Shown: positions 1 to 8,646, counted from the stretch's first letter. The stretch is DNA of 14,870 bases from Neisseriaceae bacterium (GCA_017518785.1 JAFWUA010000064.1:1-14870), one strand, 5' to 3'. Notes: generated by a model not told the origin, from the letters alone. Translations and numbers: made by a program.

Positions 1-2191
1 AATTCTTGCAGAAGGAACATTTGGACATAAAAATGATCGCCTTAATATTAACGTGCACACTCCCTCATTAAATCAGTTTGGTTTAGGTTTGCAAGGGGCG
101 TTGAATGTGCAAGGTTTTGTTGCCGGAGATATTGATTCATTAAATATTCAATTCAAAGGAAATGCTAATAAGTTTGCATATAGAGATTCTGTTAGTTTGC
201 AGCAACTTAATTTTGATTTAATTTCGTCTCCTAATTTACATGCACCATTATCAATAAATATTGATGGGCAAAATTTATTAGCAGGTTCTACTGAAATTTC
301 ACATATTAATACTAATGCCAAAGGTACATTAGCAAATCATAATATTAATGCACAAGCAACAATAAGCACTGCCGGAAAGACTTATCGTGCTAATATTGTT
401 GCTACTGGTGGATTTAATAAAGATTACCAATGGAACGGTAATGTATCTCAATTAAATTTAAGCGATAGTTTAGATGTAGTATTGGAAAGTCCTGTTTCAT
501 TAACTGCATCTAAAAATTTAATTAATTTAGGTTCAGCTCGTTGGCGTGTTTTGGGTGGTTCATTAAATTTGCAATCGCTTAATTGGAAAGAAAAACAAGG
601 ATTTTCTACCAAAGGTAATGCTCAAAATATTCAATTATCACATTTGAAAAATATTGTTGATATTCCTGTTAAGCAAGATTTAGTATTAGAAGGTGATTGG
701 GATATTCAATATAATGAAAATATGCGAGGTTATTTGAATGTTAACCATCAATCTGGTGATATTATTATTCCTAATCGTACCAAAGCTATTGGTATCAAAC
801 AATTTTCATTAAAAACTAATTTATCTGATAAAAAAATAAATAATGCTATTGTTGCGGTAACTGATTTTGGTAATGCAGATGCACAATTAAGTATTGCTCA
901 AAATTTTGGTGATAAATTGCTTAAATCTCCGATTTCCGGCAGTCTTAAACTTAATAATGTTGATTTGAATAAATTAAAATATTTTTTACCACCAGATACT
1001 GGTTTGGGAGGACAATTAGAAGTTGATACCCAAATTCGAGGTTCTTTATCTGATCCATTAATTTCCGGCAGTCTTAATGCAGAAAAATTGTATTACCATG
1101 AAAGAAATATGGGTATATTTTTTACTCGTGGTACGCTTAGTTCTCATTTTGATGGTAATCGTTGGTTAATTGATTCTCTGCATTTCGATCATAATTCTGG
1201 CGGTAGTATTAATGTTTCTGGTGAAGTATCACGAGTTGGTATTCAGCCCAATGCTGATTTGAATGTATCACTAAAAACTTATCCAGTAGTTCGCCATGCC
1301 GATAGACGTGTAGTGATGAGTGGTGATGCCAAAATTCGTTATTCTCAAAGTGGTGGCTTAATATTGGTGGGTGGTTTGAAATTAGATGAAGCAACAATTG
1401 ATTTTCCTAAATCTGGTATGCCTTCTTTAAGCGATGATGTTGTAGTAGTGGGACAAGAAGAAAACGATAAAGAGGCTACGCCCATGTTATTGGCAATCGA
1501 TTTGGGTATAGACCTTAACGATGCTTTCCGTTTTTCTGGTAAGGGATTAGATGTGTTAATGGGAGGCGAATTGCAGTTAAAAGCTCAACCCAAAGAGGAA
1601 ATACGTCTGATTGGTGCAGTAAATGTTGTTTCAGGACGTTATAAAGCTTATGGTCAAGATTTGGAAATAGACCGTGGGCAAATTGCATTTATGGGACCAA
1701 TTGATAATCCGAGTCTTAATGTACGTGCAAAACGCCGTTTATCTCCGGTGGGTGCAGGAGTTGAAGTAACTGGTACATTAAGTAATCCACGTGTAGTTTT
1801 AATTGCTGATGATCCAATGTCGGATAAGGATAAGTTGGCATGGTTAGTTTTGGGACGTGGTGCAACATCTGGTGATGATGCAGCATTAGCAGCAGCTATG
1901 GGAACTATGTTAGCCGGTGGTATCAACGATAAAATTGGCTTGGTTGATGATATTGGTTTGACTGGACGTTCTACTCGTAATGATACTGGTGAAGTGAATC
2001 CTGCTGAACAAATGGTTACCATTGGTAAGCATTTGACTTCACGTATTTATTTAGGTTACGAATATGGATTATCTTCTACAACCCAAGCGGTTAAATTGAT
2101 TTTCCAATTAGGACGTTCTATCCAATTGATTGGGCGTGCTGGTACTGATTCTTCTGGAGGGGAAATTCGTTATACCACTCGTTTTGATTAA
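1..2191 (+). CDS. tamB: TamB, translocation and assembly module inner-membrane subunit, C-terminal part (5' truncated by window)
   Basis: The reading frame is already open at base 2 and stays open to the TAA at 2189-2191, so the GTG at 53 is internal and about 730 C-terminal residues are visible. TamB is an inner-membrane-anchored periplasmic protein that works with the Omp85 protein TamA, and spans the periplasm as a long lipid-carrying beta groove. Seen here: repetitive beta-strand-rich sequence with alternating hydrophobic residues, two similar ISGSL-containing segments, then the DUF490/TamB C-terminal domain. That domain has a Gly/Ala-rich stretch (GDDAALAAAMGTMLAGG), the GKHLTSRIYLGYEYGL segment and a C-terminal aromatic end, EIRYTTRFD, of the kind that engages TamA/BAM. 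The N-terminal anchor and tamA lie outside the window. Three uptake-like words lie in the gene (366, 934, 1063), two of them encoding S-G-S-L. No convincing terminator follows. Confidence 0.9.
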   Translation, partial: ILAEGTFGHKNDRLNINVHTPSLNQFGLGLQGALNVQGFVAGDIDSLNIQFKGNANKFAYRDSVSLQQLNFDLISSPNLHAPLSINIDGQNLLAGSTEISHINTNAKGTLANHNINAQATISTAGKTYRANIVATGGFNKDYQWNGNVSQLNLSDSLDVVLESPVSLTASKNLINLGSARWRVLGGSLNLQSLNWKEKQGFSTKGNAQNIQLSHLKNIVDIPVKQDLVLEGDWDIQYNENMRGYLNVNHQSGDIIIPNRTKAIGIKQFSLKTNLSDKKINNAIVAVTDFGNADAQLSIAQNFGDKLLKSPISGSLKLNNVDLNKLKYFLPPDTGLGGQLEVDTQIRGSLSDPLISGSLNAEKLYYHERNMGIFFTRGTLSSHFDGNRWLIDSLHFDHNSGGSINVSGEVSRVGIQPNADLNVSLKTYPVVRHADRRVVMSGDAKIRYSQSGGLILVGGLKLDEATIDFPKSGMPSLSDDVVVVGQEENDKEATPMLLAIDLGIDLNDAFRFSGKGLDVLMGGELQLKAQPKEEIRLIGAVNVVSGRYKAYGQDLEIDRGQIAFMGPIDNPSLNVRAKRRLSPVGAGVEVTGTLSNPRVVLIADDPMSDKDKLAWLVLGRGATSGDDAALAAAMGTMLAGGINDKIGLVDDIGLTGRSTRNDTGEVNPAEQMVTIGKHLTSRIYLGYEYGLSSTTQAVKLIFQLGRSIQLIGRAGTDSSGGEIRYTTRFD

Positions 2192-2264
2192 ATTAAGAAG
2201 CTTTTGCAAAAATCTCGGCAAGTTTCATCAGCATAAATTAGCAAAAGATTAAAAACAGTAAGTT

Positions 2265-2927
2265 GTGAATTTTTTTATGGCTAATCTTGTATTGATACTA
2301 AAAAAATATCTGACTGTATGGATAATTGTAGCTCTTTTTGCATCTACATCTTGTATTCAATCACAATATCAATCACCAGATGAAGAGATAAAAAGCTTTC
2401 CGGCAGACTATTCCAATCTCATACCATTAGAAATTGGTGATTGGGTGTTACGTATGGGAAAAGATACCGATAGCCATCTAATTCGCCAAATTAGCAAGGG
2501 TAGATTTTCTCATATCGGCATTGTGGTGGAAGTTGAACCAGCAGTTAAAATTGTTCATGCTATTCATGATGAAAATTCCGGTGAAAGTGGGGTGTTATAT
2601 AGCGACTTGCAAAGTTTTGTTGCACCAAATGTAGCTGAATATTTCGCTGTTTTAAGAATGGCAAATGTAAGCAAACAACAACAAAAAAACATTGTTAATC
2701 ATATACAACAACAAATAGGGCAACCGTTTATCTTAAATACAAGGCAGGAGAAGCATTTATATTGCACAACCTTAATTTATGATGCCATATTACAGGTGAA
2801 ACCAGATTTTTCTATACAGTGGAGCAAAGTGAACTTTCCACCATTTAGTGGAGAGTATCTCTTCCCACTTGCTTTTGAGCAATATTCACAACTTGAAATG
2901 ATATATTCTTCTCAAAATTTCAAATAA
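2265..2927 (+). CDS. YiiX/YebB-like permuted NlpC/P60 cysteine peptidase, possible lipoprotein
   Basis: 220 codons from a GTG at 2265; ATG at 2277 (residue 5) is an equally possible start and neither has a strong Shine-Dalgarno. Residues 9-29 form a hydrophobic signal segment ending in STSC (Cys30), a weak lipobox, so it is either a lipoprotein or a signal-anchored protein. The mature part fits the YiiX-type circularly permuted papain-like fold, where the His precedes the Cys: IGDWVLRMG (about 57-65), FSHIGIV with candidate catalytic His83, and HLYCTTLIYDA with candidate nucleophile Cys167. Family members are thought to hydrolyse peptide, amide or acyl bonds in the envelope; the substrate is unknown. 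It follows tamB by 73 bp on the same strand and may be cotranscribed. An exact DUS-like word (2398-2409) encodes part of FPADY. The fold is fairly secure, the biological role is not. Confidence 0.75.
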   Translation: MNFFMANLVLILKKYLTVWIIVALFASTSCIQSQYQSPDEEIKSFPADYSNLIPLEIGDWVLRMGKDTDSHLIRQISKGRFSHIGIVVEVEPAVKIVHAIHDENSGESGVLYSDLQSFVAPNVAEYFAVLRMANVSKQQQKNIVNHIQQQIGQPFILNTRQEKHLYCTTLIYDAILQVKPDFSIQWSKVNFPPFSGEYLFPLAFEQYSQLEMIYSSQNFK

Positions 2928-2939
2928 ATAGTCTAAAAC

Positions 2940-3060
2940 CTTTGCAAGACACACTTTTTTCATTCGTCATGCTGAACCTCGTTGCGAATCTTTTTATTTA
3001 ACAAACAATTAGATTTTTTATTTTTCCTATGGAAAATTCAGAATGACGAGTTTTGCAAAG
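2940..3060. repeat. Imperfect inverted-repeat element, copy 1 (MITE-like)
   Basis: A 121-bp segment between two convergent genes. Left end CTTTGCAAGAC and right end GTTTTGCAAAG are near-complementary. A second inner pair, TCGTCATGCTGAA near 2965-2977 and TTCAGAATGACGA near 3037-3049, extends the pairing with about 13 unpaired bases on the left side. The middle carries GTTGCGAATC followed by an ATTTAACAAACAA motif (2981-3008) that recurs almost unchanged in copy 2 at 10446-10472. There is no ORF inside. It could fold into a long hairpin and stop transcription from both sides. It looks like a non-autonomous mobile repeat of the kind common in Neisseriaceae intergenic regions, but no family name can be assigned. 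Confidence 0.65.
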
Positions 3061-3064
3061 ATTT

Positions 3065-3093
3065 CACTCTGTCGGAGTGTTTAATTATTTTTC
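3065..3093 (+). terminator. Weak hairpin plus T-rich tail downstream of the YiiX-like gene
   Basis: CACTC (3065-3069) and GAGTG (3075-3079) flank a 5-nt loop and are followed by a T-rich stretch. The stem has only five pairs, so on its own it is marginal; together with the adjacent long inverted repeat it could end plus-strand transcription before it enters lnt from the antisense side. Confidence 0.35.
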
Positions 3094-3101
3094 TGGCAGT
3101 G

Positions 3102-4715
3102 TTATTTTCTTGATTTGTGTTTGTTGTTTTTAACAGTTTTTTGATAATGTCTTCTAACGATAATACCTGTTATGGTTAGCATGGTTATGAATATCGTTAA
3201 TATGCCAATTATTGGTAGAGAGCCTCCCATTTTCATATACGGAGTTTCTCCGGTATAACCGTAAATGGTGGCAATTAGGGTTTGATTTATATCGCGTGGA
3301 ATCATTGCTACTACTGAACCTTTATTATTTATAACTGCTGTGATTCCGTTATTTGTTGCTCTTACCATGTAGCGACCATTTTCCATTGCACGTGTCTGGG
3401 AGTGTTGCAGTTGGATATTCATGGCATTTGATGAGCCAAACCAGCCCATGTTGCTGACATTTGCCATGAGTGATGATTGTCGTGCTGAATGAATTAATTC
3501 ATCACCAAAGCTGTCTTCATAGCAAATATTAAATGCGATTCTTTGTGATGCAAGGTTGAGTGGTTTTTGCCGTTTCCCTCCACTACTTAAATCGCTAAAT
3601 GGCATGTTCATCATATTGTATAACGGTGTAGTCAATAGTGGAAGAGGGCGGTATTCTCCAAATGGAACTAAATGATTTTTGGAGTAATATGGTAGCTGCT
3701 CATAGTCTTCTGGATTAAATTGTGCCAGACTGATTACTGAGTTTTCATATCCGGTGTAATTTGAATTTATTTGTACGATGCCAGTTGCAAGGTCGAATTT
3801 ATTTCTTTTTGCAGTAGAGGCAAATTGGGCTAATAGTCCTTCCGGCAGTGCTTGTCGTAGGACTGGAATTGCACTTTCCGGCAGTATGACAATATCTACA
3901 TCGTGTAAAGATGCTATTTTGTCATAGTACATTTGAATATCTTGACTATATTGCTCTGGATCAAATTTTAAGTCTTGCGGCACATTGCCTTGTATTAGGG
4001 CGATTTTGTTTTGAGTACCATCTGGGGTGGTAAAGTCGATTTGTTGTAAGTAATTGGAATATATGATAATCGATAAAATACCTAAAATAGACCAGATACG
4101 CGACCAGATGCTACGTGTGGTTAATAAAATTGCCAACCAAGTGCCAACTGCGGCGACAGCCAAAGTTACTAGAAATATGCCACCAACTGGTGCCAATCCT
4201 GATAATGGTGAATCTGCAATTTGTGAATAACCGATTACTCCCCACGAAAATCCAGTCATAGCGGTTGATCGTAGGTATTCGCATATAGTCCACAGTGGTG
4301 GCAATATTAGTGCTAAACGAGCATTTTTGCTTAATGGTAATTTTTCTAATATCCAAAAACATAATGCCGGATATAGTGCTAAATATAGTGGAAATAGTAA
4401 AGTCATTGGAATTGCATAGGATTGTGGTAATCCTCCCACGTCATGCAATGATATGTTTACCCAATAGTTTTGAGTCAAGTATGCAAAAAATCCCCATAAA
4501 TAGGCAAGACGCAGCACTCTGTCATAATGTCTGTGAATAGTGAGTACTAAAATACAAAATAAAATCGGCATTAGCCAATATAAACGATAAGGTGCAAAAG
4601 TAAATGGCGTTAGAGCACCACAAATCGACACTATCAGCCAAGATAAGTGTCGATGACATAGCAGTTGTTTAAGTCTGCCGGAAAGTTTCATGTGATGTTT
4701 AATCCCTTTTGACAT
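3102..4715 (-). CDS. lnt: Apolipoprotein N-acyltransferase
   Basis: 537 aa, slightly longer than the roughly 510-aa E. coli enzyme. Lnt adds the third, amide-linked acyl chain to the N-terminal Cys of outer-membrane lipoproteins, the last step after Lgt and LspA. Seen: several hydrophobic segments between about residues 25 and 220, a periplasmic nitrilase-like (CN_hydrolase) domain at about 235-490, and a C-terminal membrane segment at about 498-522. The catalytic triad is readable as Glu280 (VILPESA), Lys346 (YYSKNHLVPFGEYRP) and Cys398 (AFNICYEDSFG). The ATG at 4715 lacks a clear Shine-Dalgarno; Met9 (ATG at 4691) has AGGG 12 nt upstream and is a credible alternative. It lies 81 bp downstream of ligA on the same strand. 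Uptake-like words overlap the start region (4672) and the Glu280 codon (3876-3887). Two lipoprotein-like genes in the window are plausible substrates. Confidence 0.95.
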   Translation of the reverse strand: MSKGIKHHMKLSGRLKQLLCHRHLSWLIVSICGALTPFTFAPYRLYWLMPILFCILVLTIHRHYDRVLRLAYLWGFFAYLTQNYWVNISLHDVGGLPQSYAIPMTLLFPLYLALYPALCFWILEKLPLSKNARLALILPPLWTICEYLRSTAMTGFSWGVIGYSQIADSPLSGLAPVGGIFLVTLAVAAVGTWLAILLTTRSIWSRIWSILGILSIIIYSNYLQQIDFTTPDGTQNKIALIQGNVPQDLKFDPEQYSQDIQMYYDKIASLHDVDIVILPESAIPVLRQALPEGLLAQFASTAKRNKFDLATGIVQINSNYTGYENSVISLAQFNPEDYEQLPYYSKNHLVPFGEYRPLPLLTTPLYNMMNMPFSDLSSGGKRQKPLNLASQRIAFNICYEDSFGDELIHSARQSSLMANVSNMGWFGSSNAMNIQLQHSQTRAMENGRYMVRATNNGITAVINNKGSVVAMIPRDINQTLIATIYGYTGETPYMKMGGSLPIIGILTIFITMLTITGIIVRRHYQKTVKNNKHKSRK

Positions 4716-4796
4716 TTCAATTTTTATGCAATTTGTTAATCTTATCGTATGCGTTGCAGATTTTATCAGTAGTAATAAATTTAGTCATGTTTTACT

Positions 4797-7115
4797 TTAT
4801 GGTTGTAATAATTTCATTAGTTCTTCTTCGTTGATGATATTAACTCCAAAAGTTTTAGCTTTATCCAATTTACTTCCGGCAGACTCTCCTGTTACTACAT
4901 AATCTGTTTTACGAGATACACTGCCGGAAACTTTTCCGCCAGCATTTTCAATCAATTGTTGAGCATCGTTGCGTTTTAATGTGGGCAAAGTTCCGGTTAA
5001 TACGAATGTTTTTCCGTAAATTGGTGAAGTGTGCGAAAGTGTTGCCGATAAATCGTCTGATTGAATTTGAGACATTATTTGTTGGCAATAATCGTAAGTT
5101 TGGCTGATGCGTAATTGATTAATTTCTTGGCTGATATAATCAGACCATGCTTGTGGAGGATTGGATAATGAAAATAAATTATCTATTTGTTCGTTAGCAC
5201 TTTGCCAAATTTCATGTACACGTTTTTCGCTTAAACCGTGAGGAATTTTAGTAAGCCAATTTTGAGGTGATAATGCTGGTAATAGCACGGCTGTTGGTAA
5301 GGTTTCTTGCAAAATTATTTCTTGGGATAGTAAATCGTCTATTTGTTCTTCTTTTGCAAAAAAATGTGTAATCGAATTGGCAACGATAGCACCAACATCT
5401 GGCAGACAAGATATAACTTCAAAAGGTGCACGGCGTAAATTATGTAAATTGCCAAAGGCAGTAGCCAACGTTTTTGCCGTTTTTTCACCAACGTGTCTAA
5501 TACCCAAAGCGTAAATAAAACGTGATAGTGTTGGATTTTTACTATTTGAGATGCCTGTTAAAATGTTTTTTGCCCATTTAGTAGATGTTCCGGCAGACTT
5601 TTGTTTACTTGTATTTTCATCATATTTAATTTTTTGCAGAGCATCTATGTCTAATCGATAAATATCGGCAAATTTTTTAATAATTCCCTTTTCGGCAAGT
5701 TTTTCGATCTGTTTAATCCCCAATCCATCGATATTCATTGCTCCACGTGATGCAAAGTGAATTAAAGATTGAGTAATTTGTGCTGGACAATTTATGCCAC
5801 CGCTACAACGAAATACTGCTTCATTTTCCTCACGCTCCAGTGTTTCTCCACAAATAGGACAGTTTTCCGGCAGTCTAAATGGAATAGTATTATCAGGTCT
5901 TCTTTCAAGAACTACCGAGACAACTTCTGGGATAACATCACCAGCACGACGTACTACAACCGTATCACCGATGCGAATATCTTTGCGTTTAATTTCGTCT
6001 TGATTATGCAAAGTTGCATTGGAAACTATTACTCCACTTACCGATACCGGTTCTAAACGTGCCACAGGTGTAGCAGCACCAGTGCGTCCGATTTGAATCT
6101 CAATATCACGCACCACTGTTAAAACTTCCTCTGCCGGAAATTTATGAGCAATTGCCCAACGTGGTGCTCTGGTGATAAAACCTAATTGTTGTTGTTTAGC
6201 AATAGAATTTACTTTAACTACCACTCCATCAATGTCAAAATTTAAAGTGGGTCGAATTGAATAAATATATTCATAATGAGCTAATACTTCATCGATTGAT
6301 GAAAATACTCCCCACAAATTTTCTGGTGGCGTTGGTATTTTTAAATCTGATAGTAAACGCATTTCATCAGCATGCGTTTTTAGTGCAAATGTTTCATCGA
6401 TAAATGCAATGGAATATGCAAAAAAATGCAGACGGCGAGTGGCTGTAACTTTGGGATCTAATTGTCGTAAAGAGCCGGCAGCAGCATTGCGGCAATTAGC
6501 AAATTCCTTGTTACCATTAATAATTTGCATTTGATTGAGTCGATGGAAATCGTCTTTGAACATCAAGACTTCACCGCGTATTTCTAATTTTTCCGGCAGA
6601 CTATTGCCATGTAGTTGTGATGGAAGTTCCGGCAGTGTGAGGATATTAGCTGTAACATTTTCTCCATTTGTGCCATCACCACGCGTAGCAGCTTGAAACA
6701 ATTTACCATTGCGATAGATTATTGATATTGCTAAACCATCGAATTTAGGTTCTGCCACGTACTCACAACTTTCACCCAATATTTCATTGATACGCTGATT
6801 AAATGCGTACATTTGTGTGTGATTAAATTTGCCATTTTCTTCCATAGTCGAAAAAGCATTGTTTAACGATAACATGGGAATTTCATGTGTAATCGTAGTA
6901 AATTGGACAGATGGTTTTGCACCAACCTGTAAAGTTGGAGAATCAATTTGTTGCAAGTGTGGATATTGTGTTTCTAATTTGACTAACTCTTGAAAAAGTA
7001 TGTCATATTCTGCATCTGGTACAGATGGAGAATCTTTACCGTGATATTCTTCGGAATATTTATTTAATAAATCGGTTAAAAATATAATTCGTTCTAATGC
7101 TTGTTTTTCTGACAT
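4797..7115 (-). CDS. ligA: NAD-dependent DNA ligase LigA
   Basis: 772 aa, about 100 longer than E. coli LigA (671). It seals 3'-OH/5'-phosphate nicks in replication and repair using NAD+. Domains in order: N-terminal NAD-binding helices (1-70, with the SVPDAEYD segment), adenylation domain with the AMP-accepting lysine in EPKFDG (Lys124), OB fold (about 330-410), Cys4 zinc finger (Cys419, 422, 437, 443), helix-hairpin-helix region (about 450-590) and BRCT domain (about 700-771). Extra length sits in a Lys/Ser-rich insert near 495-515 and a segment of about 100 residues at 590-698 between HhH and BRCT. The start at 7115 is supported by the family-typical N-terminus; no strong Shine-Dalgarno is visible. 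It carries seven copies of the uptake-like core, the densest in the window. It follows zipA, as in many proteobacteria, with a hairpin between them. Confidence 0.97.
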   Translation of the reverse strand: MSEKQALERIIFLTDLLNKYSEEYHGKDSPSVPDAEYDILFQELVKLETQYPHLQQIDSPTLQVGAKPSVQFTTITHEIPMLSLNNAFSTMEENGKFNHTQMYAFNQRINEILGESCEYVAEPKFDGLAISIIYRNGKLFQAATRGDGTNGENVTANILTLPELPSQLHGNSLPEKLEIRGEVLMFKDDFHRLNQMQIINGNKEFANCRNAAAGSLRQLDPKVTATRRLHFFAYSIAFIDETFALKTHADEMRLLSDLKIPTPPENLWGVFSSIDEVLAHYEYIYSIRPTLNFDIDGVVVKVNSIAKQQQLGFITRAPRWAIAHKFPAEEVLTVVRDIEIQIGRTGAATPVARLEPVSVSGVIVSNATLHNQDEIKRKDIRIGDTVVVRRAGDVIPEVVSVVLERRPDNTIPFRLPENCPICGETLEREENEAVFRCSGGINCPAQITQSLIHFASRGAMNIDGLGIKQIEKLAEKGIIKKFADIYRLDIDALQKIKYDENTSKQKSAGTSTKWAKNILTGISNSKNPTLSRFIYALGIRHVGEKTAKTLATAFGNLHNLRRAPFEVISCLPDVGAIVANSITHFFAKEEQIDDLLSQEIILQETLPTAVLLPALSPQNWLTKIPHGLSEKRVHEIWQSANEQIDNLFSLSNPPQAWSDYISQEINQLRISQTYDYCQQIMSQIQSDDLSATLSHTSPIYGKTFVLTGTLPTLKRNDAQQLIENAGGKVSGSVSRKTDYVVTGESAGSKLDKAKTFGVNIINEEELMKLLQP

Positions 7116-7144
7116 GGTGCAATTCTCATATAATTAGTAATCAA

Positions 7145-7177
7145 AAGGCATCATTATCAATAGGATAACGATGCCTT
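7145..7177 (-). terminator. Hairpin between zipA and ligA
   Basis: AAGGCATCATTATC (7145-7158) and GATAACGATGCCTT (7164-7177) form a 14-bp stem with one mismatch and a 5-nt loop, AATAG. On the minus strand the stem is followed by TTGATT, a short U tract, so it may be a partial terminator or attenuator lowering ligA expression relative to zipA. On the plus strand it is followed by CTATTTTATTT. It does not contain the uptake-like word. Confidence 0.65.
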
Positions 7178-7208
7178 CTATTTTATTTGTAACCAAATGT
7201 ATTAATTA

Positions 7209-8603
7209 TCAAGAAAATAATCGTTTAGCTAACTCTCCACCTGGAACTATGCCAACAGATAGCATTTCTTTTTGACGTTCATCGATATACTCTCCAATAC
7301 CACGTAACCACTGCGGAGAAAGCTCATTTAATTTATCATCTACCAAGTCTAATCCCAAAGCACCAGAAAGTTTAACAGTCAACTCCATAAAATTATTGAA
7401 GTTGTTTTTATTTTTTTTGTTTTCGGGGGGGACATTGGTAATATCAAATAAAATGCTGAAACCTTTATAGTTTTGTGCAGCTAACAATTCAGCTGTAAAT
7501 GGACGATTTTCCAAATCAACTACGGTAAACAATGCCTCATCAGAGTTGGGGTAATAGAATGAGCCGTCATGAGATAATTCGAAACCGTTTAATTCCAATG
7601 TGGAACGCATAATCGTTCCTGTAATAGTGCTACGGCTTACTAAATGAATAGCGATTGTTTGATCCACTTTGGCACACAAGGCATCTAAAGGACGTGCATT
7701 GGTTAAAAATTTATCAACATCAGTAAGGTATAAACCACCATTCATATTTTTGGCAAATTCATTTACTTTTTCACCAAATTGCCCTAATTCATAGGAACTT
7801 GCCAAACCGGAACGACTAATTGCTTGCAAGCCAATGGCAAATGCTTGATATTGCACACCAGGAATAGGGTCTGCTGGCTGAAATTGTCCGTCCATAGTGC
7901 AACCAATAATACGGTACAAATGGCGACCAGATGATAGGCGTGGCAGAGCACTTAATTCTTTGGGTTGACGCAAAGAAACATATGCCATGTAGTCGAAATC
8001 GTGATTAAACCAAGATAATTTAGCATTTTTTAAATCATCTAAACTAATCAATAAGTTGCGAGTTGATTCAGGTTTGGTGCTATCTAATTGAGGTTGAGTA
8101 ATATTGACGAATTTATATTCATTACTTTGCTGTGGTTTACCACTTAATATGCTATTCTCGGTTTCGTCTGATTTACTTTTATCATCATAAGAGTTGCTTA
8201 CTTCTGATTCTTTCGCATCAGCAACATCGTTAACGACTATTGATTCTTGCGGTTTGGGTGCGTCTTTATCTTCCTCTTCGATATTGCTTATAGATACCTC
8301 ATCATCACTTAAATCAACTTCTACGTTAAGTGATTGCTTATCATCAAGAGTAAATGATGGAATATCTGGTGTTATCTTTTCTTTTACTGGTTCTACTTTT
8401 TTTTCAGTAGGTTTAGGTTTGACCAAGCGTTGACCATCGCGTACCTGCTGGGCACTTTTTTCCAACAGAGCATCGCGATCAGAATGACCAAACTGCTCGT
8501 GTATTTTTCTGCGATATTCTTTTTCTTGGTAATTGTTGTATATCAATACTGCTAAAATCGCGATAGCAGCCACAATTAATATCCATAGAACAGTATTATT
8601 CAT
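7209..8603 (-). CDS. zipA: Cell division protein ZipA
   Basis: 464 aa. ZipA anchors the FtsZ ring to the inner membrane. Seen: an N-terminal membrane segment with the N-out topology typical of ZipA (residues 5-22, WILIVAAIAILAVLIY), then a charged cytoplasmic stretch (EKEYRRKIHEQFGHSDRDALL). A long acidic, Ser/Pro-containing low-complexity linker follows (about 65-185), then the C-terminal FtsZ-binding domain (about 190-464). It lies upstream of ligA, the same pairing as in E. coli and Neisseria. A perfect TATAAT hexamer sits about 35 bp upstream of the start. Oddities: a C7 run and an A8 run within about 20 bases inside the C-terminal domain (residues about 391-396, PPENKK), and not one copy of the uptake-like word in the whole gene. 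Confidence 0.92.
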   Translation of the reverse strand: MNNTVLWILIVAAIAILAVLIYNNYQEKEYRRKIHEQFGHSDRDALLEKSAQQVRDGQRLVKPKPTEKKVEPVKEKITPDIPSFTLDDKQSLNVEVDLSDDEVSISNIEEEDKDAPKPQESIVVNDVADAKESEVSNSYDDKSKSDETENSILSGKPQQSNEYKFVNITQPQLDSTKPESTRNLLISLDDLKNAKLSWFNHDFDYMAYVSLRQPKELSALPRLSSGRHLYRIIGCTMDGQFQPADPIPGVQYQAFAIGLQAISRSGLASSYELGQFGEKVNEFAKNMNGGLYLTDVDKFLTNARPLDALCAKVDQTIAIHLVSRSTITGTIMRSTLELNGFELSHDGSFYYPNSDEALFTVVDLENRPFTAELLAAQNYKGFSILFDITNVPPENKKNKNNFNNFMELTVKLSGALGLDLVDDKLNELSPQWLRGIGEYIDERQKEMLSVGIVPGGELAKRLFS

Positions 8604-8640
8604 GGGAATATTTCCATCAGATGTATTTGAATAAGGTGCG

Positions 8641-8646
8641 ATTATA
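8641..8646 (-). promoter_or_regulatory. Candidate zipA promoter -10 element
   Basis: On the minus strand this is a perfect TATAAT, placing the transcript start about 30 nt before the zipA ATG at 8603. No good -35 hexamer is present at 16-18 bp, and no extended TGn motif, so the call rests on the -10 and its position in the 143-bp aroB-zipA gap. Confidence 0.45.

Noticed and set aside
2201..2247. CTTTTGC and GCAAAAG inverted repeat after tamB
   Set aside because: Seven-base arms separated by 33 bases with no T tract are too weak for a terminator; the left part has some likeness to the right end of the 2940-3060 element but too little to call a copy.
5769..6056. Plus-strand frames opposite the ligA zinc-finger and OB region
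   Set aside because: Two overlapping frames without ribosome-binding sites, lying antisense to well-conserved LigA residues.
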